In this document: positions 22,222-34,520 of the stretch, in pieces
How positions within the stretch are numbered: position 1 is the first letter of the stretch
Layout of the letters: each line of letters opens with the position of its first letter
NCBI GenBank assembly: GCA_964023205.1
Contig: OZ026833.1
Span: forward strand, 40,455,137-40,519,136
Source of the DNA: Lutraria lutraria
Lineage: Eukaryota > Mollusca > Bivalvia > Venerida > Mactridae
DNA length: 64,000 nt
Reading direction: 5' to 3'
Notes under the pieces: model-generated
Told to the model about the DNA's origin: nothing
The model's database searches: none
Seen by the model: only the letters and a program-made list of their open reading frames with translations
Program-made: the position numbers and the translations under genes

Positions 22222-25200
22222 GACGCTCTATTTCCAGAAGGGCGTATCACAAATTTTGACAAATTGAGTGTTTGGTATCGTAGGATTCGTCTTTTCGAGC
22301 TCTACATGATGGTATGGTCTATGCCCTTGTGGAACTGCTTTAAAAAGCGTAATTATTAGTTCCAATAAGGCGTATAACCTATAAATGCGTTTGTGACTAA
22401 TTCCAGAAGGGTGTAAAACTTCAAACCAATCAAATTCAGCGATTCATAAAAACATGGCGTCGCTACTTGCTGAGATTTTATTTTCTAGTTTATGTTTTCA
22501 TTTTTACAAAATTATAAAGTACGGATATATAAGTATAAGTGTGTAATTAAATCTCTTTTTGTATATATTTATCCAGTCAAAATATTTTGTATGCATGTAT
22601 ATAGTGTTTCTGTCTAATACAAGGTACAATGTTTAGGACATCTACACTATATTTATTCGGATATGTTACATTTCGTATATATATTAGTTTTGAAACCTTT
22701 CTTTCGACAAAACTCACTCAAAACTATCTACTATCATTATCATGTAATTGCAGCTAATGTACGTATCAATAATCAGGGAAGGTAATATTACACTGGTGAA
22801 CTGAATTACATAATTTAAACGGCATGTTTTAAGAAACTGTTGGACTTCTTTGACTGTGTAAGCCAGGTGCGAAAGAGCATAATATGAACTGAAGACAGCA
22901 TAGATAATTGTTTAAAACAGGTATTGGTGTCTTAACAGTAGAGCAAAGGTCAAATATATCAGTTGCTTTTTTTCGTATATACAGTACATGCACAATGTAT
23001 TATTTTCCCTTTTCTGGACTGTGTTAAGATCCAAATGACGTGCTTGTTCATATATTGTCTTACGTTGAAACACAAGAACAGAATAAGCAGAAGGTTTTAT
23101 GAACTTATCAAGTACACAATTTTAACCGTCCTGTGGACTATTATTGACTTTCAGTATTCACTTCATTAGTCAAAATGAAATTTAGAAACAATATTATCTC
23201 ACTCAAAGGTACAGCAGCCTTTGTTGCCGTATGCAACATACAAATGCCCTACTCCAGACAGAAACAGGGCTTTTACTATAAGTAAATTGGGGGTCTTTAA
23301 TTTGGCTCGATATAAGTGATGCTCCTATTTCAACTTGTATTTCTTGTCTGGAGTGCCAGACCTAACAAGTATAATTGTATCAGGTCAATGGTCTGACTCG
23401 TGCGTATCACAAAACAGAAACTTATGACTTTCAGAAGTCCATTCTTGGACTTTAATTTAATGGAATACCATTCACAAGAGTGAAGTGTTTGGGATATACG
23501 AAATCACAACCGTTCATTGTAGAGTTAAACTGTCGTTTGCCGACAAGTCTTAAACAGATATATTTTAGTAACAGGGGTACGATAAAGCCTTGTAGGCTCT
23601 TACCCGTTCCAATAATACTGACCTACGTGTCTATAATTTTTACCGAGAAAAAGATACAATATCAGCATGCTGCCTGGTGGTGTCCAACACTTCTACAGAA
23701 CAATGAAACAATTCATTTAGACCGGCACGAGCACACTATGCAAACTATTTTCTGTAACTTTGTAGCTTTATTGTTTTGAGGCGAGTGTCTAAAACATCTG
23801 TTCAGTGATTATTATGAATATACATGTATAGATGACGAAAGATAGTCTGGGACAATATTTGCTTAAGGTGTAATCATTATGGTGATATAAACATTCTTAG
23901 TTTATTACCTTATCTAGTGGTGAACACACGAATTACAGAAGCTGTAATTTGTTTGAATAGTAGTGAACACTACGTGTACCTAGTTAATATGAAGTTAATT
24001 TGTTCAGCCAGTTTTGCCAGTGAGTGTTACTTTCAAATTGCATGTTGCCACTACACGAGTAGTGTAAATAGCTGTTTATGAGCATTTGTTTGTTAACCGA
24101 CATTTAATTATGCTATGTTTAAGTATTAACTATCGATGTAACATTTTTTACATGTATCGACTATTGATATTATGTTATTATAATGTATTCTAGGAAAACA
24201 GAATAATGCTAATAGCTTATTATTCCTGATACTAATTTTCGTAAAATCCAATAATATTATAACATTGATTGTTAATTTTTACAATGCAGATTATTGATAT
24301 TACATATTTATTACTGTTAATGCTAAAACTCAAATATGGTCGGTACACAATTGAACTACTTCTAATAATTTATTTGTCAACAACTTCTTTAAATTATTAG
24401 TCTGTACATTCCCCCGAGTGCCAACGGTTAATTCTTTATCATCTATTTGTGTATATCTGTCAATGGAATAGATCTTACGCTTCATATTCATATGTCAATT
24501 CTCAATAGCATTACCATGTAATTTCGGAGAAATAAAGTTTTCTGTTTTCTGTATTCAATTCGGCAAAATTAGCTGTTGATACGAATTCGAATGTCATGCG
24601 TTTTTCCATTGCCAAATCACATTTTTCTCGAAGTCCATCATAAAAATCAGTCTTTGAAATTAATCATCAAACTATTCAAAACAGCCCATGATACTATTTA
24701 AGGACATACTTATAATAATGACAGCAATAGAATATTATAATCACTATAATTATTAGTAGGTATAGTGTTACAGTGGCCTAGAAATGCTAAAATGTTATTA
24801 TTATTCTGTATTAATTACTGTATAATGCAGATATGCGACTCTGGAGCTCATAGTCGGTTTTACATTCCATTGATACAATTAACATGTTGTGTTTTAATAA
24901 AATTCATTTTGAATAATAAACCTTCTATTTAATACATTTGTGTTTCATTCGTACATACAGTGAGATATCAGTTCCATAAGTCGGCGTAAATAGAATTTTA
25001 TCATAATAAATCAGTACTAAAAGGTCGTAAGTCGATACGTCATTTTAAAATTGACAAGTTAAACACCTGCGATTCCAAAAGGCGTATATCAGTTTCAGTC
25101 TTTGTTGTTTTAAAAAATATAGAAATATATGATATTTATGAAAAATTAGTAATAAGCAGATAAATATCATCTAAAGCTTCACAGTAAAAATCAGAAAAAT

Positions 25201-25299
25201 CCGTCCAGTAACAAAAAAGTTATGGGCACTCAAATCTTTAAACGCGCATTTCTCAAAAGTAACAAAACGTCTCTTACGCCCCTCTGGAAATTAAGCGAC
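22222..25299. mobile_element. 3.1 kb TIR element interrupting the minisatellite
   Basis: The left end GACGCTCTATTTCCAGAAGG and the inverse of the right end (GTCGCTTAATTTCCAGAGGG, from 25299) match as imperfect inverted repeats. ACTT flanks both sides, with one extra base on the right. Unit B has an uninterrupted array at the matching place (about 52400), so this is an insertion in A. Subterminal copies of TTCCAGAAGGGCGTA-like motifs occur at 22233, 22360, 22403 and 25072. No transposase is recognised; open frames at 22963-23169 and 23480-23779 have no known domain. It is a non-autonomous element of unknown superfamily. Confidence 0.65.
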
Positions 25300-25300
25300 G

Positions 25301-25886
25301 ACTTATTTGGGAACACAATTCTTTCATACAGAAAACTACAATTTTGAAAAGCACTCCTTCCATGAAAAAGGCTTCTTTTTGAAAACACAATCGCTGTACA
25401 AAGAACGCTACTCACTCCTTCAATACAAAACAATACAACTTGGAAACACATTACGTCAATACAGAGCACTGCATCTTCGAAACACACTCCTTCAAAACTG
25501 GGCACTTCATTTTGGAAATACACTCCTTCAAAACAGGGCACTACAGTTTAGAAGCACAATTTTTTCTGACAGAACGCTACAATTTGGAAAACCCTCCTCC
25601 CACTTCTTTTTTAAAATCCAGTTTCTGTACGAAGAACACTACGGTTTGGAAACGCCCTCCTTACATACTGTACACTACAGTCTGTAAACACAATCCTTCT
25701 GTACAGAACGCTACAGTTGGTAAACACAATCCTTCTGTACAGAACGCTACAGTTGGTAAACACAATCCTTATCCTTCTGTACAGAACGCTACAGTTGGTA
25801 AACACAATCCTTCTGTACAGAACGCTACAGTTGGTAAACACAATTCTTCTATACAGAACACTACAATTTGGAAACACAATCCTTAA
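25301..25886. repeat. 36 bp minisatellite upstream of transporter A, right part
   Basis: Roughly 16 units. The last five (25687-25860) are almost perfect copies of 'cacaatccttctgtacagaacgctacagttggtaaa', one with a 6 bp insertion. Because 36 is divisible by three, the array stays open in several frames on both strands (PSVQNATVGKHN on plus, IVFTNCSVLYRR on minus). This explains the open frames here without a gene. Confidence 0.8.
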
Positions 25887-26811
25887 ACACAGAACTATAC
25901 ATTTTGTAAAAAATGTATACAGTCACCTCATCGTGTGTTAAATTGTAACTGTTTGGATGCAGTAGTATATAGCTGTTGATTATATATTACAGATTTAAGT
26001 TTTAGATGGTTAGTCAAGTGAAAAGTGTGACGTATGAAAAAGCTCAGTAGTGTATACTGAACAGAAGAAGAAACTTCTGAAAACTTTGATTTAATACAAA
26101 TTGATTGTGTTTAAAATGCATTTAAAGATAAATCTACCGTGCAATGTTTGGTATAAACAATACGACCAAATGTCAAGAAGTTGATTCATGTTTGATAGGG
26201 ACCCAAATAAATAATAAAGCATTATATCGGGTATGATCACCTATTGTATTTGTGACATAAAAATATCGTTGCTGCCCAGTAATTCTAAGTCGATTTCTGC
26301 CTATGGGATATCAACATTGCATTACTGCATTTGTGCTTGACGATGTTCACTGACTCTGGCTAGATTATCCCAGGCGTGCTAGATTATATGCGGTCCTGCA
26401 AACAATGTCTGTATTGTCCCTCATAGTTCAAATCGAAATGAATTCTTTTTAAACTTGTATTATCTTCCCTGTATTGGCCACGGGCTGTGATTGCTCATCA
26501 TAGGATGTGAATATATTTATGTTTCTTTACGTTGATTAGAAATAGTGTACAATTTCAATACTGATGACCTACCTGCTGTAGTTGCATCAGAATTGAGGTT
26601 ATAAAATTGGTCTTCTTTGACAATAGTTTTTATTGAAGAATTACATCATTTTATCCATTTTAACTCATCTTTGAACTGTAAGTATAAAGCTACACTGGGT
26701 TACTTACAGTATTTTTATTGATGCATTTGCTTCAATGAATACTAGTAACTCTTATAGTATAATATATTTTGTATATTCATTATTTTACCATTATTTAGAC
26801 CGCGGCCGTGG
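25887..26811. other. no gene; shared flank of the duplication
   Basis: This aligns with 53061-53971 in unit B. No conserved open frame or RNA was recognised. Confidence 0.5.
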
Positions 26812-27060
26812 TCCTGTGGTTAGTGCGCTAGACTTGTGTCCCGGTGATCCGAGTCCGATTCTCGTTCGCGACCTGTCATACCCTTCTAAGAAGGATTGAC
26901 AAAAATTTCGAATTTCCTCCATATGTAAAGAACTTGTCGTCTGCTTGTGGAAAGGTAAGTCAGTACTGATTAGAATGCAGTCCAGGAAAGCTTGATAAGT
27001 GAATCAGTCGCCTGATATAACTGAAATATCGTTGAAAAGCGGCGTTATATCCAGTGAAAT
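26812..27060 (+). repeat. tRNA-derived SINE, unit A copy
   Basis: The head at 26814-26885 reads CGGCCGTGGTCCTGTGGTTA then GTGCGCTAGACT, with a B-box-like GAGTCCGATTCTC. The body ends in GAAATATCGTTGAAAAGCGG followed by CGTTATATCC, a tail shared with the other SINEs in this window. The same SINE sits at the matching place in unit B (53972), so it predates the duplication. Confidence 0.75.
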
Positions 27061-27373
27061 AATTACCTTTATTTATGTAAAAAATATACAATTATCTATT
27101 GTCATAAACAACTACAATATAGACTCTTAAGATGTATGTATACCAGTGAAAGTGCTTTATTTATCTTTCACTGATGTGGGAGCTAGAAACTGTATGACAC
27201 GAGAAAAATGACCAAGAGTTTGCATTTGAAAAACCTTTCACTAAAGTTTGATAAAGATGAAGAAAAAAATATGCCTATATATTATTTAGTAACATTTGAT
27301 TACATAAATTAATCAGCTGAAAAAAAACTTTTTTTCTTAGCAGTATCATTTTTAAACTATAATTCTAATTTAA

Positions 27374-27572
27374 CGGTGGCACAAAGGTGACATGTGTGCG
27401 ATTTATTTATCTTGTGAGTACAAGATACTAAGTCGTAAGGTATTATACAGTTATTGACTAGAGAGTCATCATATTTAATGGCTCACTAATCAATAACTGT
27501 ATAATACCTTACGACTTAGTATCTTGTACTCACGAGATAAATAAATCGCACACATGTCACCTTTGTGCCACC
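27374..27572. mobile_element. near-perfect hairpin element (MITE), 199 bp
   Basis: Two arms of about 85 bp, starting GGTGGCACAAAGGTGACATG, form an almost perfect inverted repeat around a short loop (about 27462-27490). It lies exactly where homology between units A and B ends. The unpaired flanks also share an inverted TTCTAATTYAAC. No target-site duplication is evident. Confidence 0.75.
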
Positions 27573-27629
27573 ATAGTTACGTTGAATTAGAAGCAAATTA
27601 TCTGCTTTAAGAAAAACATCAGTGTATAA

Positions 27630-27722
27630 GTATAGGATATTTCACGAGTAACTGTTGTCTATGAAATTTAGAGGCGAGGTTAGCGAGCCGTAAATTTCAT
27701 AGTCAACAGTTACGAGATATCT
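27630..27722. repeat. inverted repeat with GC-rich loop
   Basis: The arm 'gatatttcacgagtaactgt' with 'ctatgaaattta' is mirrored after the loop 'gaggcgaggttagcgagccg'. The structure is about 90 bp and resembles the tip of a foldback element. It is only about 60 bp from the preceding hairpin element. Confidence 0.6.
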
Positions 27723-28744
27723 ATCTAACAGTTGACTCCAACTGACCAATCACAGGACAGACAAAGTGTTTTCTAAAACACGTAGACCACAGTTAGCCGT
27801 TGTAAAACATTCAGGATTACCTGTGGTCTTAAGTTGATAAGTATATTCCAATATTCAGAAGTATTCATTTAGTGTCAGTGGAATTGTATGTGCTGCCTTT
27901 ATAATGAGCATGTATCATTCCCGATAACCAGACAACATTTGAGAATATTCACCAAATACGAATATTAACATCACTTATGCCACTGCAGTTTTACATAACA
28001 TCTGCGTCAGACGAATGATGTCACTACCGGATGATGTTCATATTTGTTCATAGATCGACCAAAATGACGGATTTTAAATTAATCAAAAACTTTTTTTCGA
28101 TATGTATAATATACTAAGTTTCTTGAAAGTATTGCAAATGATATCGAATTAAATAAATAAAATTTTGAGATGGTAGTTTGACCAAAGTTTTATAACCTCA
28201 ATCCCAGAAGTCGAGTAATAATTTTAAAAATGACAATATTAATAATAAGAGTTTCGTTTATTCAAAGAAAAAATAAAATGGTTTAAACTAAAACGTTATT
28301 CAGAATTAATTATTATAATTGATACCAATTTGCATATTTTTGACATACAAAGTGAATATTTCACGATAAAATAACATTACAAAAAACAAACACGTCCAAT
28401 ACAAAGTCAAACAAAATTACTTATCAAAACGTGTACATTACACCAAGAACCAAGTCACATTTTGTGTCAGATTCTTTCTAAAGACAATGTAATTGTTAAT
28501 TGCCATCGAACCTTCGGCGAGCGGCCCCATTCTAAACTTTTTTAAAGTTTACTTTCAATTTCTCTTTATCTCTACACGTGTGTGTAAAGTTCTTACGAGG
28601 ACGTAAATCACGAGTGTTATTCCTTACAAGGTCGTTTGAGTTAGCCAAATAAGAAAGTTGTAACGATCTCGTAAAAGTCCTGTTTACAACATCGTTATCG
28701 GTACGACGTCGTAATGTTTGAGTTAGTCACCCCAGTATTATTTG
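27723..28744. other. no gene; palindrome-rich end
   Basis: Mostly AT-rich. Positions 28600-28735 carry repeated ACGAGGACGTAA / ACGACGTCGTAA-type palindromes and two copies of 'gtttgagttag', suggesting an unclassified small element. Confidence 0.4.
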
Positions 28745-29580
28745 TCCTACATTACCACAGAAATCATGAAAAAGGTAAAATACGTGATATTTGTAAACAG
28801 TCTTTTAGCACAAATTTATGTAAGGTTTCATGAATATCCAATCAAAACCGTGACATCTACAGTGATAACAAAGGTCTTTTGTTCTACCCAAGATGACATA
28901 TGTTTAACGTTTTCCTACATAGCATTAAGTCAAACATTCTGACAAAGTTAAGTGAAGATCAAACCAAAACCGTGATATCCACGGTGTTACCGAAGATTTA
29001 ACCTGGTGACCTAGTTTTTGACCCCAGATGACTCATGTTCAAACGTTTGTTTTTGTAATTATGACAAACATTTTGCCAGGTTTGGTGAAGATCCTGTCAA
29101 ATCAATATTGTTAACAAGGTTTTTTCTAAAATTTGACCTGGTGACTGGTCCCACATAACCCATGTTCGAATTGTCATACATAGCATTTGGACAAACATGA
29201 CAATGTATAGTGAGGATCCAGTTAAACCCGTGACTTCTGAAATGTTAACAAGGTATTCCTAAGATCTGCCCTGGTGACCTAGATTTTGGCCCCAGATGAC
29301 CATTATCAAACTTGTCTAAGATACCATTAAAACATTATGACTTCTAGAGTGTTCACAAGGCAACCTTCAATTTGCCGTTGAGGCCTATATTCTTATTTAA
29401 AAAATGACCCATTATTGAACTCATCCAAGATTTTATCAATACAAACATTCTGACCTATTTCTAGGAAAATCTAACTAAAGATGTGGCCTCTAGTGTGCAC
29501 TAGTGTGACGCACGCCGCACAACTACGGACAAAAAAAGCCGGTCACAAATGCTGACCCTGAGCACTTGTGCTCATGTGAA
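28745..29580 (-). repeat. dispersed repeat, GTGCTCA / GGTCACC family (inverse)
   Basis: This is the reverse-orientation partner of 1010-1570. It ends at the palindrome GAGCACTTGTGCTC (29559-29572). Phrases such as 'gacctggtgacctag' recur at roughly 130 bp spacing. Confidence 0.6.
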
Positions 29581-30379
29581 CTAAAAAGTACCCGATGTAT
29601 CGCTAATGAAATATGTTATCGCTAATTGTTATTTTCTTCTGTCGATAAAACAATCAAAGACAACAATTCGTGCTATTATTTGTAGCGCTTTTGATTTGGG
29701 GTTGATTCAAAGTACTTAAGCACACTTTGATAGGTAAAGACATATTGTGTTCAACAAAACGTTTAGTATTACTTTACTTGACGCAGTAATATTCATTTGA
29801 TTTCCGATGATTTGTGTCTTACTAACTATCAAATATCGCATTTAATATTGCTGAGTTGTCAAGTAAATAAGGCACAGCTCGATGTGTTCGCATGCATTAT
29901 GTGCGGGTTTAATATAATTTTATCTTGATTCTGCCATAAGGTAAACAATTTTATTACTATCAATCTGTCATAATTAACATATAAAAAATTATATCCAGCA
30001 GACGTGTTACTGCTTTTGCTTCTTTAGTAAAAGTTATTATTCTACACGCATAAAATATAGTAGTCGATACTGCGCTTGAATTGGTGTACTTTGTTATTTA
30101 TTTAAAGGAAAATATCATGTACAATATTTTCAAAAATTGTCAAGTAAATCGTTACTTGTATGCTGTAAATCTCCCCTGTCATATTTGTATGTATGATCAA
30201 GCATTTGTTGGGTGTTTGCTGTACGTTGTCATCGATATGCTCTATTTCAGAAATTTCAGCAACCACTGAACAGTATTTCTAAAATACAATGGTTTTGATA
30301 TCTTACATCTCGCTTGTAAATACATGAAAACAAATTACGCCGACGCGTATGTAGCAATGTGCGTGTATTTACGACTATC
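29581..30379. other. no gene
   Basis: AT-rich sequence. The short open frames have no recognised domain. Confidence 0.4.
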
Positions 30380-30780
30380 TTCCGGTGACTGAAGACTGGT
30401 ATTTACCGGTCACACAAGTTGGTATACGTTGTCGAGTGCCAAGGGCCTAAAAAGAATTTGTGCATGCACAATTATCAACGAATGCCATAGTTTTACGTCT
30501 GTTTATCGATTATGTATAGTATTACGTTAATCGATCGGTATCCATTCGTTATTCGAACGTTTGCCATACGCTTTAGCGTGACAGGCCCTTTACCAATACC
30601 AATGTATATACATAAACGTTGGGCACTTGTTGAAAATTGTGCATGCACAAATTCTTCTTAGGCCCTCGGCACTCGACAACATTTACCAACGTGTGTGAGC
30701 GTGTTTTTAACTCACATAAACGTCCCTCTTACGAGTACCACGACCATATGCGTACTCTAACACGCCGGCATACGTTGGGT
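30380..30780. repeat. foldback / MITE-like inverted repeat
   Basis: The left arm near 30420-30480 ('gttgtcgagtgcc', 'agggcctaa', then 'agaatttgtgcatgcacaat') is mirrored at 30625-30690. Looser inverted similarity extends outward to 'gttggtatacgttg' and 'ccaacgtgtgtg'. It lies just upstream of the Patched-domain remains. Confidence 0.6.
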
Positions 30781-30894
30781 CAATGCTTTGTTGTGTGACA
30801 GCACCTTTACCAGCAACATAAATCTAACTTTTAGGTAGGTATGAAGAAGTGATTGGATTTATGATGATACACATAATTTTATTCGCCTTTTCAG

Positions 30895-32610
30895 GAAAAG
30901 GCGTTGGTAATATGTTTATATTAATGTCAGGGGTCACTAACACCAACTACGAAGATGATGTTGAGACACGCATAGCTGTAACTATGAGAACAAGTGGTGT
31001 TTCTATCACAACCACTTCTGTAACAGATCTTCTGGCATTTGCTGCTGGGGCTTCATCTGTTTTTCTCAGCGTTCGAAACTTCTGCATTTACTGCGGTAAG
31101 TACTAGCACATATTTGAGCTCTATATTAATATTCACATATCAATTGCTGACTGTATAACACTAGGTGATACTTAGACATATTGATGACCGGCCTTTCTAA
31201 CGAAGGCTTTAAGTGCTTCCTACGCTGCTTGTAGTATTAAAAATGTGTATCAGCCATACAGATCAAGACAACATTTGAACAACAAACTTATTTTTCATTT
31301 ACAGCTATTGCCGTTACATTTTGCTACCTTAACCAGACTACCATATTTATTGCGTGTATTGCTATCAATGAGAAGAGAACAGAAGACAACAGACTTTATG
31401 CAACATGTTTCAAGGTTAAGGATCCAGACGACCTGGATAAGGATACTCATCATTGCTACTGACTGTGTTGAACTGGTCGTAAACCGAAGGAAGCACGCGA
31501 ATCAGAGAGTAAGCTAGATAAATTTCCTAAACGGTTAATTCCGAAACTCACATTACCGAACACTGCCAAATGTGTTGTCCTCGTTATATTTGCTGTATAC
31601 CTTGGAATGTCCATCTGGGTTTGCACACATTTGGAGCAAGATCTGAATTTGAAAGACCTAGTGCCTGAAGACTCATACTTTTATACGTTTGGGGAATACT
31701 TTGACACTAATTTCCAAGGTGGAATTGCTGTTTCAATTGTTGTTAAGGAACCATTGACATATTCACACACTAATGTTCAGAATGACATTGCCTTACTCAC
31801 AGAAACCTTACGAGCTGAAAGTACAAGACTATTATACAATAGACTGGCTGACAGAATACAAAGCGAGTGTTTATTATGTTGTTACTTCAGAGACGGCATT
31901 CATTTCAGGCCTGCAAACATTCCTTAACCAGGCTCAAAATACTATATTCAGAAATGATGTTCTTATTAACAACAGTAACACAAGTATCATAGCAACACGG
32001 TTCTATGTCATGTCAGAGAGCATAAAAGAATCACAAGACCAGTGAAACTTTACGAGTAAGAGAGCTCGTTTCTGACAGTACTCTTCCGGCATTTGCATCC
32101 TCCCTAGTATTTCTGTATTACGAACAAAGTCTGGTAATATTTTCACAAACACTTCAAACTGTTGATATGGCAGTTGCAATGGTCTTAGTGGTAACAAGTA
32201 TATTCATGTCACATCCACTTTTAATTGTGTATGTTACAGCAACTATTGTTATGATAACAGCTGGTATTTTTGGCTTTCTTTATTTTTTAGGATTGACTCT
32301 AAACTCAATAACAATGATTTATATCATTATGAGCATAGGGTTCTCGGTTGATTTTGCTCTCCATATTTGCCATGGTTACATGGTACCAAGGGGCGAGACT
32401 AGAAATGAACGTATGAAAGTAGACATCGAAAGGTCTGGAGCACCGATATTTCACGGTTCTGTTTCATCCTTTCTGGGAGTTGTATTGCTGGTCTTTGCCA
32501 AATCCTTCATATTTAAATCGTTTTCGTAAGTTAATTATCCATGCCCTTCTTCTACTCCCGGTCGTTTTGTCTCTGACTGGACCATTAACTCCGATGGATG
32601 GATCTAGAGT
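30895..32610 (+). pseudogene. Patched-domain (RND / sterol-sensing) protein, broken copy
   Basis: Exon a (30895-31095, between TTTTCAG and GTAAGT) reads KGVGNMFILMSGVTNT and SVTDLLAFAAGASS, matching the TM4 region of Patched-domain proteins. The family motif GVDDMF is GVGNMF here, so the acidic pair is lost. Exon b starts at 31305 with a matching phase and gives CAIAVTFCYLNQ, then DNRLYATCFKVKDPDD. Two stops follow near 31452-31461. Further on come DLVPEDSYFYTF, a frameshift near 31825, TIDWLTEYKAS, a stop at 32042 with another frameshift, and then GFSVDFALHICHGYM (TM10 motif). About 25 codons are missing after 32524 compared with the copy at 61195-62525. Such proteins resemble PTCHD3-type transporters. 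This copy cannot make one; upstream exons are absent. Confidence 0.85.
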
Positions 32611-32726
32611 ACAGGCACGGCAATGATCAAGAACTGAAGACATAATGTTAAGAAAAATTTGTATTTCTTTATAAAGTCATGTTTAAGCCGCAGAATGTGA
32701 GCATTACTCAGCATATCATTTTAGCT

Positions 32727-33200
32727 CACCTAAGCCATCGGCTCAGTATAGCCTTTAGAATCTATGAATGTCCGGCGTTCGTCCACAATTTGTTTGTTTA
32801 CTCTATAGCATCCACAGATCTTAACCAATCTTCATTAAACTTGGTCACAGTGTATATAGACGCAATATCTCGTTTAAGTTCGAGTATGGTTGAAATCGGA
32901 CCAGGACATTAAGAGTTATGGGCCCTTGGCATAGGAAATTTGCTTTATTTCAGATTGTTTACGCTCTAGCTAGCGCCTTCATTTCCTTGCCAATCCTAAA
33001 CATATTTTCAGTGAATGCTTATGACCTTTGATGAATTTGATTATGGGCATAATGGAATTAGTACTTGCCGAGTTATGGACCCTGCACTTAAAAAATGGCT
33101 ATATTTCAGCTTGTTTACAGTATAGCACCTTCATTTTCTTCACTAATCATAATAATGTTTTCACAGAATGTACATTCACCTGCATCCAGTATTCATGAAA
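32727..33200 (+). repeat. dispersed bivalve-type repeat (GGTGAGC / GTCCGNCGTCC family)
   Basis: It begins TTAGCTCACCTAAGC and goes on with 'gaatgtccggcgttcgtcc', 'gttatgggcccttg' and 'gcgccttcattt'. The same order occurs inverted at 59150-59697. This family is characteristically abundant in bivalve genomes and supports the assignment of the window. Confidence 0.7.
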
Positions 33201-34039
33201 ATTAGATTTTGTCTTAATAAAAATTCATACCCTGTAGATTGTTCAATAAAGTGTAAGACACCCATTAGATATTTTTACAATAGAGAAAAGAAACGAATAT
33301 CGTCAAACAGAACGATATAATAAACTAATGAAATAATCTTTGAAAACCAATCAGGTATATACTGGCAGTTAAACATGAACGCCGTCAACACTCTTGCACG
33401 AATAATATCTTTCTCGATGCCTACAATATGCATCACCTGTGGACTTAACATATAATAGAATAATTATATCATTGCCCCTTTCACGAACGTTTGCGAAATG
33501 ATATATAGTTGGATATACACAAATTCCTCGATACAAACAATTACATATAGTGTTCATCAAAAAGTCATGTGAAAGATAGTGTCATGAAATGATCTCGGGG
33601 AAGTGACGACATCGAAGATGTTACTGACATAAAGACAGCACGCTTAATTTTTCTACTTCACACATGTCATTTCAAACAACCTGATTAACCCCAATTTTCC
33701 CCATTATAAATGCAAACTTTGTTTGTGTTGCTCTGAACGTGTGAAAGAAATTCTAAAATTATACATGTAACGTTTCTGAAGTCAATATGTATCTACAAAC
33801 TCCTATGCTGCTGCTATTCTGTTCTTTCGATTCGGCGAGATGGTGACTACGGGAGTATAAGGCACTGTTCGAGAAACACCACTGTTTATCCGTCTTAACA
33901 TGGTAATTTAGTGGAGGGTGTAATGCTTTTTTAATTGTATAATCATATATCTGTTTTCTTTACATTAATCGTACATTAATCTGTATATTGCGTGAATGAT
34001 AAATATTTTTAATTGTGATATATATGAGCTCTCCTGTAT
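33201..34039. other. no gene
   Basis: AT-rich sequence without a recognised feature. Confidence 0.4.
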
Positions 34040-34150
34040 TGGAGTCAATGAATTATACATGTATATTCTTAATTACGGGTCAGAAGTGTGGGGTTATGGT
34101 AATGCAGGGAAATTAGAAAATTGCAATATTGTAAACAACTAGATAGAGCA
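34040..34150 (+). pseudogene. LINE reverse-transcriptase tail, short relic
   Basis: The frame reads ILNYGSEVWGYGNAGKLE and then stops. It is the post-reverse-transcriptase LxYGxEVWG motif of CR1/Jockey-type LINEs. Only about 30 codons remain. Confidence 0.55.
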
Positions 34151-34331
34151 AAAAACAAGCTCAGAATAATTTCATATATGATGAATATTTATATTCAGAG
34201 ATGAAACGTTGAAATAAATGAATCAGATATGAAAATTGTTATTGCAAGGATGAATAATGTTACTGCAAAGACATTTAGCCACGTTTTAATGGTTTTTTTG
34301 TCTTACTTTACAACATTTTGAATCGCTGTAG

Positions 34332-34520
34332 CAACGTTAAATGTCGCATCGACGCTAAATGTCGTATTTGACGTTATATGTCGCAAGGCTGACGCTAAAT
34401 GTCGCAACCAACGCTAAATATCGCAAAACCTCCTGACGCTATATGTCGCATCTGTATCGCTAAATGTCGCAACAAATAGCACTGACGCTATATGTCGCAA
34501 CATCAACGCTAAATGTCGCA
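34332..34520 (+). repeat. cluster of nine ACGCTAAATGTCGCA motifs
   Basis: A motif of about 15 bp (consensus ACGCTAWATGTCGCA) occurs nine times in 190 bp, always in the same orientation, separated by unrelated spacers of about 2-15 bp. The spacing is irregular, so it is not a simple tandem repeat. No gene overlaps it. Confidence 0.8.

Larger units (their letters stand above)
8460..27370. repeat. segmental duplication, unit A
   Basis: From about 8460 ('tgtctcgaatattttccaattg') to about 27370 the sequence aligns colinearly with 37345/43785-54680. Alignable parts include the 3' flank, all five transporter exons, most intron sequence, the upstream minisatellite and a SINE. Unit A is longer because it carries a foldback element (17476-20917), a TIR element (22222-25299) and two intron-1 segments (about 15060-16185 and 16395-17245) that B lacks. 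Unit B has more intron minisatellite units and the LINE at its left side. Divergence is clear but moderate, so the duplication is not recent. Confidence 0.85.

Noticed and set aside
34332..34520. CRISPR-like array of short repeats and spacers
   Set aside because: Repeats are only about 15 bp and spacers about 2-15 bp and irregular, there are no cas genes, and the DNA is eukaryotic.
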